Assembly (NCBI RefSeq): GCF_000425465.1
Contig: NZ_AUDM01000012.1
Span: 1-64,000, forward strand
Reading direction: 5' to 3'
Source: Flavobacterium filum DSM 17961
GTDB taxonomy: Bacteria > Bacteroidota > Bacteroidia > Flavobacteriales > Flavobacteriaceae
Length of the DNA stretch: 64,000 nucleotides
The position numbers and the translations under genes were made by a program. The notes below the pieces were generated by a model that did not search any database, was not told the DNA's origin, and saw nothing but the letters and a program-made list of their open reading frames with translations. Numbering within the stretch: position 1 is the stretch's first letter; each line of letters opens with the position of its first letter. Below are positions 36,300-44,587 of this stretch, piece by piece.

Positions 36300-39200
36300 T
36301 TATTCAAGTTCAACTTTTTTTTCTTTAGCTGTAAGTTGAGGTTCGTTTTTGGATTGTCTATTATTTTTTTCTTTATTTTCTTCCAATCGGTTTTCTTCTT
36401 GTAGCTTTACAGTTGTTGATTGTGCCGGTTGTATATTATTTTGGTGATAAATTCCTTTTTCTTTGGGTTGATTAAATAATTCAGGCATCAAATATTTACC
36501 ACTATCATTGGCATCTTTATTGATTTCCACTGCTCTTTTTTCAGGAAATTGTTGCAGATAGGCATCGTTTCTTTCTGAATAAACTTGCCATGAAATTTTT
36601 TGATTTGGCAAACCACCTGCAATTTTGAATTGATTGTTGATGATCTCTTCTTTAATGAATACATCAGATTTAGCACCAATAGAAGTTAAATTATAGGAAA
36701 AATTGATGTTGATTTTGTCAAAATAGTTTGGAAGAGTCACAGTAGCTTCACCGTTTGCATCTAAAATAACATTTCCACGATAAACGTTAAGCACCTCATT
36801 TGATTCTAATGCAAAGTGACGTAAATATTTGGTAGCAGGTTCAGTTGGGTGGTCAATATAGAATGGTTTGACACCGGACGCTCCCATATCGCCATTAGCA
36901 AACACTGCAAAACCTGCTGATCCTGCCGGAGTTTGTCCTACTATTCCATTTCCGGTTAAGCTTGTATTTATACCCACAACCGCAGTTCCGGTAGATGAAT
37001 TTTGACCTTGCACACCTACACCGGCTCCTGTATTGAATCCAATAACACCAATTCCAGAAGAAACACTTTGACCTTGCACGCCTACACCGGTACCTGAGTT
37101 TAATCCAAAAACACCAATACCAGTTGATGCACTTTGACCTTCTACTCCGCGACCTGTTCCTGTATTATTACCTAAAACACCATTTCCGGCACCATTGTTA
37201 AATCCAAAAACACCAATTCCCGTGGTTAAACTTTGTCCCCTTACACCAACACCGGTTCCTGTGTTATCACCCCATACACCATTTCCCGTTCCATTATTAG
37301 TTCCTAAAACACCTGAAGCGGTAGTTGCACTTTGTCCTCTAACTCCAAACGCATTGGCACCGGTCGTACTACCAAAAACGCCAATTCCAGTTGCATTATT
37401 ATTAAGACCCCACACTCCATAGCGACCCCCTTGAGTTGCTTCTCCAATTACCCCGTCACCACCAGCGTTGTTAGCAAAGCCATAGACACCGGTTCCATTT
37501 GTTCCTGTAGCTTGTCCGTAAACACCATTACCAAGATTTCCGGTAGTATTTCCAAAAACTCCAGTTCCTCCGCCTCCATTACTTGTTCCGTAAGAACCAG
37601 CTCCATTGGCAACATTGGCAACACCGAAAACTCCTGCACCAATAGCACCAGCTGTTTGACCGTAAACACCATTACCAGTGCTTAAGTTATTTCCAACAAC
37701 ACCTATTCCATTAGCATTATTTGTAAGACCATATACTCCTTGACCGGTTCCTGTGTTTTGTCCGTAAACTGCCACCCCTGAACCGGCAGCATTACCATCA
37801 ACGGCATTGTTGTTTCCAGTAGCTAAACTATAAAATGTGGAGGTTGCAAATGAAGTTGTAGCATTAACCATTACTTGACCAGTAGCATTTATTCTTAATC
37901 GCTCTAATGAATTAGTGGAAAAACCTAAGATGTTAGCACCAATTCTGTACATTCCCATAGTTAAGCCTGTTGCTACATTCCATGAATAAGTAGGTTGAGC
38001 GGCATCACCATCATTTAAACTTCGTAATCTACCATTGTTGGTAAAATTAAATCTTTCAGCATTGTTTGTTCTAACTCGAAAGTCCACATTATCCGTTGTT
38101 CCAATAAAATTAGTAGCCGGAACAGTTCCGGAATTTCCGGTGGTTAACCATGCAAATCCGTTCAAAGCAGCGGAGGGTGCTTGAAAACTTAAGGCACCTA
38201 AAGCATTGTATTGAAGAATTTGCCCAGCTACAGTTGCTGGTCTGGTAGTTGGGAATGAATATCCTGTTACAGTTGGATTCCCAATTTGAAATTGACTGTT
38301 TGTGCGTAACACTTTTGCTCCAGTTGTAAATTCTCCATAAATTAGAGCATTATTGGCATCAGCATTCGAATTTTCAATATAAAGGCGATTACTTCCGGTT
38401 TCAGAAAAACCGGCTTGATTTCCAATTGCCACATTGTTACTTCCGGTTAAATTGCTAAATAATGATTGAAAACCTATAGCTGTATTGTTTGACCCGGTTG
38501 TGTTTTCTCTACTGGATTGAACACCAACAGCAGTATTGTTGTTTCCAATTGTATTGGCGGTCAAAGAGTTTACACCAACACTAGTATTTTCAATACCGGT
38601 TGTATTGGCAAGCAAAGAAGCTCTACCCACAGAAGTATTAAAATTACCTGATGTATTTGCTCGTAATGCAAGATATCCAAGTGCAGTATTTGAACTTCCG
38701 GTAGAGTTGGTTGTCATTGCATTTCTGCCAAGAGAAGTATTTTGATTACCAGTTGTATTAGAGAATAAATTACCAACTCCTATTGCAACATTTTCGCTTC
38801 CTGTTGTGTTTGAAAATAGTGTATTTTCTCCTATACCGGTATTTAAAGTTCCGGTTGTATTAGCATTTAAGACATTTGCTCCAATGGCAGTATTTCTAAT
38901 TCCTGTTGCGGCAGGATTCAATGAGTTTAAACCAAAAGACGTATTGTTGAGTCCAAGTCTTCCGGCTCTTAGATTATTTCTTCTGAAAATTAAATCAACA
39001 TCATCAGTTGTACCCAGAAAATTGGTAGTTGCATTAGTTCCACTATTACCAATTAGCGACCAATCAGTACTTAGACCAGCGGCAATTCTTTCCCAAATGG
39101 TTCCATTGAAAAAGTAAAAACCAACTGAGGTCACATTGACTGTGGTGCCTGAAGCTGTTCCCGAAACCACGTCATCAATATATACAAGTGTAGAAGTGGG

Positions 39201-39392
39201 AGTACCAGTCATCACTTGAGCTCTTTGTCTTGAGATTCTTGGAATCAGAATTCCATCAACGTTAGTAGATGGACCAGTAGGATTGGTAGCTGTCACATCA
39301 AAAGTGGCTCCTGGAGTAGTTGTACCAATACCAACTTGAGCAGTTGACATAAAACAAGTTAAAACAAAAAATAAAAGTAGAATTTTTTTCAT
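36300..39392 (-). CDS. Repeat-rich secreted adhesin-like protein (two repeat families)
   Basis: A signal peptide (MKKILLLFFVLTCFMSTAQ) is followed by VGIGTTTPGATFDV, the N-terminal marker of many Bacteroidetes surface proteins. Residues about 165-335 hold nine to ten 17-residue repeats of the form NTxxGxxxLxxNTTGxx, like YadA-type left-handed beta-roll heads. Residues about 530-840 hold some 25 repeats of 11-12 residues, each starting GVxG. The next part (IDHPTEPATKYLRHFALES to about 960) is a conserved C-terminal domain found behind GVxG repeats in other Bacteroidetes. The last 70 residues are Glu/Lys/Asn-rich. Role probably surface attachment; a trimeric form is inference. The upstream TTG at 39398 is less likely than ATG at 39392. 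Confidence 0.75.
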   Translation of the reverse strand: MKKILLLFFVLTCFMSTAQVGIGTTTPGATFDVTATNPTGPSTNVDGILIPRISRQRAQVMTGTPTSTLVYIDDVVSGTASGTTVNVTSVGFYFFNGTIWERIAAGLSTDWSLIGNSGTNATTNFLGTTDDVDLIFRRNNLRAGRLGLNNTSFGLNSLNPAATGIRNTAIGANVLNANTTGTLNTGIGENTLFSNTTGSENVAIGVGNLFSNTTGNQNTSLGRNAMTTNSTGSSNTALGYLALRANTSGNFNTSVGRASLLANTTGIENTSVGVNSLTANTIGNNNTAVGVQSSRENTTGSNNTAIGFQSLFSNLTGSNNVAIGNQAGFSETGSNRLYIENSNADANNALIYGEFTTGAKVLRTNSQFQIGNPTVTGYSFPTTRPATVAGQILQYNALGALSFQAPSAALNGFAWLTTGNSGTVPATNFIGTTDNVDFRVRTNNAERFNFTNNGRLRSLNDGDAAQPTYSWNVATGLTMGMYRIGANILGFSTNSLERLRINATGQVMVNATTSFATSTFYSLATGNNNAVDGNAAGSGVAVYGQNTGTGQGVYGLTNNANGIGVVGNNLSTGNGVYGQTAGAIGAGVFGVANVANGAGSYGTSNGGGGTGVFGNTTGNLGNGVYGQATGTNGTGVYGFANNAGGDGVIGEATQGGRYGVWGLNNNATGIGVFGSTTGANAFGVRGQSATTASGVLGTNNGTGNGVWGDNTGTGVGVRGQSLTTGIGVFGFNNGAGNGVLGNNTGTGRGVEGQSASTGIGVFGLNSGTGVGVQGQSVSSGIGVIGFNTGAGVGVQGQNSSTGTAVVGINTSLTGNGIVGQTPAGSAGFAVFANGDMGASGVKPFYIDHPTEPATKYLRHFALESNEVLNVYRGNVILDANGEATVTLPNYFDKININFSYNLTSIGAKSDVFIKEEIINNQFKIAGGLPNQKISWQVYSERNDAYLQQFPEKRAVEINKDANDSGKYLMPELFNQPKEKGIYHQNNIQPAQSTTVKLQEENRLEENKEKNNRQSKNEPQLTAKEKKVELE

Positions 39393-39471
39393 AGACAATC
39401 AGTATAATTATTAAAAATAATTGAAAAACAGGTAGTTATGTTGTTTGTTGGCTATGTGTGGTATTTGATTA

Positions 39472-39504
39472 CAAAAGTAATTGATTTTTCAAATACAAAT
39501 ACAA
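39472..39504 (-). promoter_or_regulatory. Promoter of the repeat-protein gene
   Basis: On the minus strand TTG (39502-39504), 22 bp spacer, then TACTTTTG (39472-39479): both boxes and spacing fit the consensus. The leader to the ATG is about 75 nt. Confidence 0.6.
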
Positions 39505-39573
39505 ATTAATACGCAAAATCTTGTTATTTGTAAATCAAATTCTACAAAACCAGATTATTGAAGTTAGTACATT

Positions 39574-40545
39574 TTACATTTCAGCATCCTCTTTTATATT
39601 TTCTAAAGTAAATAAATGCAACTGTTGTTCAACCGTTCCTATTACTTTTCTTGAAAATCGTTCATTGGTTATGAAATAATCAGTCCCATTTGTAGTACTG
39701 ATAGCTTCAATTTGATGAAAAGGAAGTGAGAGCTTTATTTTTCGTTTATTAGCTTTATCGAAATTTGTGTTTTTCCAATCTGAAATAAGGAAAAGAAATG
39801 GATTCAATTTTTTGGAATAGCCACAAAGTGAGATTAGGTTTTTGGATGCTAAATAATTAGCTCCGGTTATCAATCCATTAACTTGTAATGTAGTGAGGTA
39901 TTCCGCTTGATAATTTCCGGGTTCTTTAGGTAAACGATAAACTGCTGTTTGATTTTTAGTCCACTGCTTAGTAAACAAAAACAATTCGTTTTCGGTTGCA
40001 ATAAATGCCTCACAATCAAAGTTGGTTGTATTGCTTTTTTGTTTAGAAAAATCAGTTTGTTCAGGATACGAAAAAGTGATTATTTCAATATTTGGATTAT
40101 CAAATAATGAATCTTTTGCTATTTTATAGATGGTTAAATCGGTTCGGTTTCCTTTTGAGTTATTGCCAAAATCACCTAAATAAAAATGGGTTTTGTCTTG
40201 TGTAATTTCCTCCCAGTCTTTGTTTTTAATGCCATTTAACTTTATTTTTTGTGTGACTGAACCTTTTTTATCCAATTGATAAAGATGCAAATCAGTATCA
40301 TCGTTATGCGTATAAAAATGATCATCCCATTCCACTAAACCCGAAGTTTCATTCAATGTGTCAGATAAAATAATAGAAGTAAATTCTTTTATTTTTAGTT
40401 TTTTGTAAATACAACTTCCATCGTTTTCAATTGCATTTGAATCATAATTTTTAGCCAAAGTATCTGTGCAGCCCGATTGAGCTGATGTTGTATTTTGGAA
40501 AGTAATCCAACAAAAAAGAATAATTAGTAATTGAAATCTCATCAA
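39574..40545 (-). CDS. Secreted protein with a CTDxxAxNYD...DGSC motif, 323 aa
   Basis: A signal peptide (MMRFQLLIILFCWITFQNTT) precedes the short module SGCTDTLAKNYDSNAIENDG with SCIY, a calcium-binding-like, two-cysteine motif common in secreted Bacteroidetes proteins. The remaining 250 residues look like a beta-propeller-type repeat structure (recurring FYLGDFGNN, LFLFTKQW blocks), but I cannot name the family. No T9SS tail is evident. Two ATGs are adjacent at the start. It has its own promoter elements. Confidence 0.6.
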   Translation of the reverse strand: MMRFQLLIILFCWITFQNTTSAQSGCTDTLAKNYDSNAIENDGSCIYKKLKIKEFTSIILSDTLNETSGLVEWDDHFYTHNDDTDLHLYQLDKKGSVTQKIKLNGIKNKDWEEITQDKTHFYLGDFGNNSKGNRTDLTIYKIAKDSLFDNPNIEIITFSYPEQTDFSKQKSNTTNFDCEAFIATENELFLFTKQWTKNQTAVYRLPKEPGNYQAEYLTTLQVNGLITGANYLASKNLISLCGYSKKLNPFLFLISDWKNTNFDKANKRKIKLSLPFHQIEAISTTNGTDYFITNERFSRKVIGTVEQQLHLFTLENIKEDAEM

Positions 40546-40564
40546 AAGAAGTAAAAGTAAGTTT

Positions 40565-40598
40565 CAAAATTAGTGTAAATCCGTGAAATCTGTGTCAA
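40565..40598 (-). promoter_or_regulatory. Promoter of the 323-residue secreted protein
   Basis: On the minus strand TTG (40596-40598), 23 bp, then TAATTTTG (40565-40572), 20 bp before the ATG; this fits TTG-N17-23-TAnnTTTG. Confidence 0.55.
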
Positions 40599-40631
40599 AA
40601 ACCAAAATTCTGTGAAATTTATCCAAAAAAA

Positions 40632-40659
40632 AACGTCCACCAAATAAATGGCAGACGTT
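40632..40659 (-). terminator. Terminator of rng
   Basis: AACGTC/GACGTT plus inner CCA/TGG with two mismatches; on the minus strand followed by a run of eight or more T. Confidence 0.7.
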
Positions 40660-40664
40660 CAGTT

Positions 40665-42209
40665 TTATTCTTTTATTACATTACCGTCTTTATCATAAAA
40701 TTGGTATTGTAAAAACGTGTAAGCATCACGAGGTATGATTTTCACCCACTTTTTATGTTCAAAAAACCATTTTGAACGTAATGATGGAAAACCTTTGGTT
40801 AGGTATGCTGCCACAAAAGGATGTGCGTTGAGCACTAATTTTTTGTGGTCTTTTAGTCGTTCAACATCAAGAGAAATTTTATCAATCACTTGGATAGGAG
40901 CATCTATTTCTCCGGTACCGTTATTAGGATCTTCTTCTCGGGTTTTAATGTTGACTTCCGGTCTTACGCGTTGTCTAGTGATTTGGATTAATCCGAATTT
41001 ACTTGGCGGTAAGATTTTGTGTTTTGCTTTATCATCGCTCATTTCTTCACGAAGAAAATCAAAAAGTACTTTTCTGTTTTCAGGATTTTGCATGTCAATA
41101 AAATCAACTACAATTATTCCACCCATATCTCGTAAACGCAACTGTCTGGCTACTTCTGCAGCGGCAATCATATTTACTTCTAAGGCGGTTTCTTCCTGGT
41201 TTTGAGCTTTATTAGAGCGATTTCCACTATTCACATCAATAACGTGAAGAGCTTCGGTATGTTCAATTATCAAATAGGCACCTTTACTCATGGAAACTGT
41301 TTTTCCGAAAGAGGTTTTGATTTGACGCTCAATGTGGTACTTTTCAAAAATCGGTAATTCTTTTGATTGATATAGCTTCACGATGTTAGCTTTTGAAGTG
41401 TCTATTTCTTCAATAGCATCTTTTGTTTGCTCAAACAACTCTTCATCATCAATGTAAATTCCAGTGAAAGTATCGTTGAAAATGTCTCTTAAAATAGAAG
41501 AGGTTCTGTTTACTTCACTTAATACTTTTGAAGGATGATGAGCTGTCGGTAATTTTTTACACATGGCAGTCCATTTGTTTAATAACTGCTGCATGTCTTG
41601 GTCGAGTTCGGCTATTTTTTTGCCTTGTGCTACTGTACGAACAATAACACCAAAACCTTTAGGTTTGATGGATTGGACAAGTTTTTTTAAACGGTCTTTT
41701 TCTTCTTTGGAATCTATTTTTTGAGAAACAGAAACTCTATCAGAAAAAGGAACTAATACAATGTATCTTCCCGCTAAGGAAAGTTCAGAACTAATACGTG
41801 GTCCTTTTGTTGAAATCGGTTCTTTTACGATTTGCACCAAAACGGATTGATTAGCACTTAAAACATCGGTAATGGTTCCGTCTTTGTCAATCTCTTTTTC
41901 AAACTGAAAGTTTTTAAGGGAGAAATCTTTTAGTTTACCTGTGCTTACAAGTTTAGTGAATTTTAACAAAGAAGGTAGATTCGGACCTAGGTCGTGGTAA
42001 TGTAAAAAGGCATCTTTTTCAAAACCTAAATGCACAAAAGCTGCATTAAGACCCGGTACCGGTTTTCTGATTTTAGCAATAAAAATATCGCCTACTTGAA
42101 AACCGTTTTTGCTTTCTTCTTCTTTGTGTAATTCTATTAGTTTTCCATCTTTTAATATGGCAAAATCTACAGCATCGGAACCTGACCTAATGATCAATTC
42201 TTTATTCAC
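40665..42209 (-). CDS. rng: Ribonuclease G/E
   Basis: RNase G/E cleaves single-stranded AU-rich RNA, for example in rRNA 5' maturation and mRNA decay. An S1 domain occupies about 35-125 (VGDIFIAKIRKPVPGLNAAF), and the catalytic DNase-I-like region includes IDVNSGNRSNKAQNQEETAL and GGIIVVDFIDMQNPENR with the Mg-binding aspartates. The length of 514 fits RNase G rather than RNase E, as there is no long disordered scaffold tail. A bipartite heptamer repeat lies just upstream of the start. Confidence 0.92.
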   Translation of the reverse strand: MNKELIIRSGSDAVDFAILKDGKLIELHKEEESKNGFQVGDIFIAKIRKPVPGLNAAFVHLGFEKDAFLHYHDLGPNLPSLLKFTKLVSTGKLKDFSLKNFQFEKEIDKDGTITDVLSANQSVLVQIVKEPISTKGPRISSELSLAGRYIVLVPFSDRVSVSQKIDSKEEKDRLKKLVQSIKPKGFGVIVRTVAQGKKIAELDQDMQQLLNKWTAMCKKLPTAHHPSKVLSEVNRTSSILRDIFNDTFTGIYIDDEELFEQTKDAIEEIDTSKANIVKLYQSKELPIFEKYHIERQIKTSFGKTVSMSKGAYLIIEHTEALHVIDVNSGNRSNKAQNQEETALEVNMIAAAEVARQLRLRDMGGIIVVDFIDMQNPENRKVLFDFLREEMSDDKAKHKILPPSKFGLIQITRQRVRPEVNIKTREEDPNNGTGEIDAPIQVIDKISLDVERLKDHKKLVLNAHPFVAAYLTKGFPSLRSKWFFEHKKWVKIIPRDAYTFLQYQFYDKDGNVIKE

Positions 42210-42240
42210 GGTGTAAATTTTTATCTATACCTTTTAGTTT

Positions 42241-42359
42241 GGTGATGGGTTATGGGTTATGGGTTATGGTTTGGGGTGATTAGTGAAAAAAGAATTGCTA
42301 AACACAATTAATTTAACTCCAATTTACCTTTTACCAATTACCGTTTACCAATTACCACC
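42241..42359. repeat. Bipartite heptamer repeat, locus 1
   Basis: Left half (42241-42280): three to four GGGTTAT heptamers preceded by GGTGAT. Right half (42322-42357): TTTACC/AATTACC heptamers. The halves can base-pair (GGTAAT with ATTACC). The same two halves in the same order occur on the opposite strand at 60434-60570. Confidence 0.75.
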
Positions 42360-42475
42360 TTAAAAAACAGAATTGTACAGATGGATTAAACAATATTTTA
42401 AACAGGTAGTTTTTGTACCCGGTGAAACAGTTATTGTTTTTTACTGTTTCATTTCAAAGAACTTGTTGTAAAAGA

Positions 42476-42500
42476 AAAAAGTAGTTTAGAACTACTTTTT
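42476..42500 (-). terminator. Terminator of the hup / small basic protein unit
   Basis: Perfect stem AAAAAGTAGTT/AACTACTTTTT with a 3-base loop and T-run. The stop codon of the 30-residue gene lies within the stem. Confidence 0.85.
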
Positions 42501-42584
42501 CTTTTTGTGACGGTTAGCTCTCGCTCTTTTTTTACGTTTGTGCGTCGCTACCTTATGTCTTTTTCTCTTTTTTCCACTTGGCAT
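42492..42584 (-). CDS. Very small, very basic protein, 30 aa, probably ribosome-associated
   Basis: ATG at 42584 to TAG at 42492 encodes a 30-residue protein starting MPSGKKRKRHKVATHKRKKR. More than half its residues are Lys, Arg or His, and there is no acidic residue. It follows hup by 29 bp on the same strand and ends within a clean terminator, so it is clearly a designed transcription unit. Composition and length are those of tiny ribosomal proteins of the bL36/bTHX kind. A new Bacteroidetes ribosomal protein, bL38, has been reported from the F. johnsoniae ribosome structure; whether this is it I cannot tell from the sequence alone. Confidence 0.75.
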   Translation of the reverse strand: MPSGKKRKRHKVATHKRKKRARANRHKKKK

Positions 42585-42613
42585 AGTGTGATCTTTTTGC
42601 TATTAATAATAAT

Positions 42614-42907
42614 TTATACTGTAACTTCAGTGTTTGTTTTTACACCTTCTACAAAAACCTTAGCCGGTTTGAATGCAGGGATGTTGTGTGCAGGAATTTT
42701 GATTGTAGTGTTTTTAGAAATGTTTCTTCCTGTTTTTTCAGCTCTAGTTTTGATGATAAAACTTCCAAAACCTCTTAAATAAACATTGTCTCCTGTTTCA
42801 AGAGAGTTTTTTACCTCCTCCATAAAAGATTCAACTGTTGCTTGAACATCTCCTTTTTCAAGTCCTAATTTTTCTGAAATCTTCGCTACGATATCTGCTT
42901 TCGTCAT
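42614..42907 (-). CDS. hup: HU/IHF-family DNA-binding protein
   Basis: HU-type proteins bend DNA and compact the nucleoid as dimers. The 97-residue protein has the family's helix pair (MTKADIVAKISEKLGLEKGD), the signature RGFGSFIIKTRAEKTGRN, and the DNA-clamping arm with IPAHNIPAFKPAK, where the conserved proline is present. Whether it works as HU or as half of an IHF is not readable. It has a well-formed promoter and is cotranscribed with the 30-residue basic protein. Confidence 0.92.
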   Translation of the reverse strand: MTKADIVAKISEKLGLEKGDVQATVESFMEEVKNSLETGDNVYLRGFGSFIIKTRAEKTGRNISKNTTIKIPAHNIPAFKPAKVFVEGVKTNTEVTV

Positions 42908-42948
42908 TTTGTTTCGTTTTAATTTTTATGTGTAAATTTTTGAGAGTG

Positions 42949-42980
42949 CAAATATACAAATTAAAAAAACAAATATTCAA
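42949..42980 (-). promoter_or_regulatory. Promoter of hup
   Basis: On the minus strand TTG (42978-42980), 21 bp, then TATATTTG (42949-42956). Both boxes and spacing fit the consensus fully. Confidence 0.7.
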
Positions 42981-43014
42981 GCATAATTGATTAAAATTTA
43001 ATCACATAAAGATA

Positions 43015-43022
43015 TACTTTTG
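43015..43022 (+). promoter_or_regulatory. -7 promoter element of mutY
   Basis: TACTTTTG matches TAnnTTTG, 18 bp before the mutY ATG. Confidence 0.5.
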
Positions 43023-43040
43023 TTAACCTAATTAAAAACT

Positions 43041-44078
43041 ATGGATTTTTCTAAAAAGCTTATTGCATGGTATTTAGAAAACAAAAGAGATTTACCTTGG
43101 CGAAATACAACTCATCCTTATCCGGTTTGGCTATCTGAAATTATACTTCAACAAACTAGAGTAGCTCAAGGATTACCTTATTTTGAATCGTTTTTGAACA
43201 CTTTTCCAACGGTTTTTGACTTAGCAGAAGCCTCCGAAGAAGAGATTTTAAAGCTTTGGCAAGGATTAGGCTATTATTCAAGAGCCAGAAATTTACATCA
43301 AACCGCAAAAACGATTGCTATTCAATACAATGGAGAATTTCCAAAAACATACAAAGAATTGCTACAATTAAAAGGTGTTGGAAGTTATACTGCTGCAGCT
43401 ATTGCTTCATTTTGTTATGAAGAGCCGGTTGCTGTTTTAGATGGAAATGTGTTTCGAGTACTTTCTCGATACTACGGAATTGCAACAGATATTTCTTCCC
43501 CGAAAGGGAAAACTGAATTTACAGCATTGGCAAATGAAGAGATGAGTCGCCAACATCCATCACAGTATAATCAAGCCATTATGGAATTTGGAGCTTTGCA
43601 ATGTGTTCCTAAAAATCCGGATTGTATGGTTTGTGTTTTAAAAGATAGTTGTGCAGCTTTACAATATAAAAAAGTGAATGAGCTTCCGGTAAAGTTGAAA
43701 AAAACAAAACAAACGAATCGTTACTTTAATTATTTAATCGTAGAAGATGAACATCAATACATCGAAATTCAAAAACGAACACAAAAAGGGATTTGGCATA
43801 ATTTGTATGAATTTCCATTGATAGAAACGGAAGGTGAAATGGATTTAAAAGAGCTTTCCAATCTTATTGAAAAAGAATCAGTAGTCGAACATTCTATTTT
43901 AGAAATTATTGAAATGAATGAGGAAAGTATTATTCATCTTCTTTCGCATCAAAAGTTATTTATCAAATTTTGGTGGATAAAAACGGGAGGTAAAAATACA
44001 GCAGCCCTTTCATGGGAAGAAATTAAAAAAAGACCATTTCCTATTGTTGTTTACAATTTTATTGAAAAGTATTTCTAA
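43041..44078 (+). CDS. mutY: A/G-specific adenine DNA glycosylase
   Basis: MutY removes adenine mispaired with 8-oxoguanine. Catalytic residues are E33 (LSEIILQQTRV) and D134 (VAVLDGNVFRV), framed by the helix-hairpin-helix LKGVGSYTAAAIASF (110-124). The iron-sulfur ligands are C188, C195, C198 and C204, with the exact C-x6-C-x2-C-x5-C spacing. The C-terminal domain (about 230-345) is the MutT-like 8-oxoG sensor. It is divergent from hup and upstream of ssb. Confidence 0.95.
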   Translation: MDFSKKLIAWYLENKRDLPWRNTTHPYPVWLSEIILQQTRVAQGLPYFESFLNTFPTVFDLAEASEEEILKLWQGLGYYSRARNLHQTAKTIAIQYNGEFPKTYKELLQLKGVGSYTAAAIASFCYEEPVAVLDGNVFRVLSRYYGIATDISSPKGKTEFTALANEEMSRQHPSQYNQAIMEFGALQCVPKNPDCMVCVLKDSCAALQYKKVNELPVKLKKTKQTNRYFNYLIVEDEHQYIEIQKRTQKGIWHNLYEFPLIETEGEMDLKELSNLIEKESVVEHSILEIIEMNEESIIHLLSHQKLFIKFWWIKTGGKNTAALSWEEIKKRPFPIVVYNFIEKYF

Positions 44079-44094
44079 TGTTGTAATTAATTTG

Positions 44095-44102
44095 TAACTT
44101 TG
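44095..44102 (+). promoter_or_regulatory. -7 promoter element of ssb
   Basis: TAACTTTG matches TAnnTTTG, 26 bp before the ssb ATG. Confidence 0.5.
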
Positions 44103-44128
44103 ATTTAATCCAAAAACAATAAAATTAT

Positions 44129-44560
44129 ATGAATGCCACATTGAATAAAGTTATGTTGATTGGTCACTTGGGTGACGACGTAAAAATGCATTATTTTGAA
44201 GGAGGAAATTGTATCGGTCGATTTCCATTAGCTACGAATGAAGTTTACATCAACAAATCGACTAATGAAAAAATTACGTCAACCGAATGGCACAATTTGG
44301 TTGTACGAAACAAAGCCGCCGAAATTTGTGAAAAATATTTGTCCAAAGGTGATAAAATTTATGTTGAAGGCAGAATTAAATCCAGACAATGGCAAGCAGA
44401 AGACGGTCAAACAAAATATACCACCGAAATTCAAGTTACTGAATTTACGTTTTTGACCACTAAAAAAGAATCAGAATACAATAAACATACAGTTGGGAAT
44501 GTTCCTGATTCAATAAAAAATTCTAATTTTGACCCACATAATAGCCACGACGATCATTAA
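44129..44560 (+). CDS. ssb: Single-stranded DNA-binding protein
   Basis: SSB coats single-stranded DNA in replication and repair. The 143-residue protein has an OB fold of about 110 residues: NKVMLIGHLGDDVKMHYFEG, FPLATNEVY, TEWHNLVVRNKAAEICEKYL, GDKIYVEGRIKSRQW. The tail is short and ends in NSHDDH; the usual acidic DxxF-type C-terminal tip is weak or absent, so the partner-binding end may differ. It precedes gldE by 27 bp. Confidence 0.9.
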   Translation: MNATLNKVMLIGHLGDDVKMHYFEGGNCIGRFPLATNEVYINKSTNEKITSTEWHNLVVRNKAAEICEKYLSKGDKIYVEGRIKSRQWQAEDGQTKYTTEIQVTEFTFLTTKKESEYNKHTVGNVPDSIKNSNFDPHNSHDDH

Positions 44561-44587
44561 ATAGAAGTTTAATTAAAACCCTTTCAT

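Noticed and set aside
36900..37800. Possible CRISPR array because of regular repeats
   Set aside because: The repeats are coding (11-12 residue GVxG units), vary in sequence and have no unique spacers; no cas genes nearby.
36300..39392. Phage tail-fibre gene
   Set aside because: No other phage genes are near, it has a signal peptide and the VGIGT surface-protein marker.
40735..41205. Plus-strand frame of 156 codons opposite rng
   Set aside because: Antisense shadow of a well-conserved RNase G/E.
42507..42782. Plus-strand frame opposite hup and the 30-residue gene
   Set aside because: Antisense to two better supported genes and ends inside hup.
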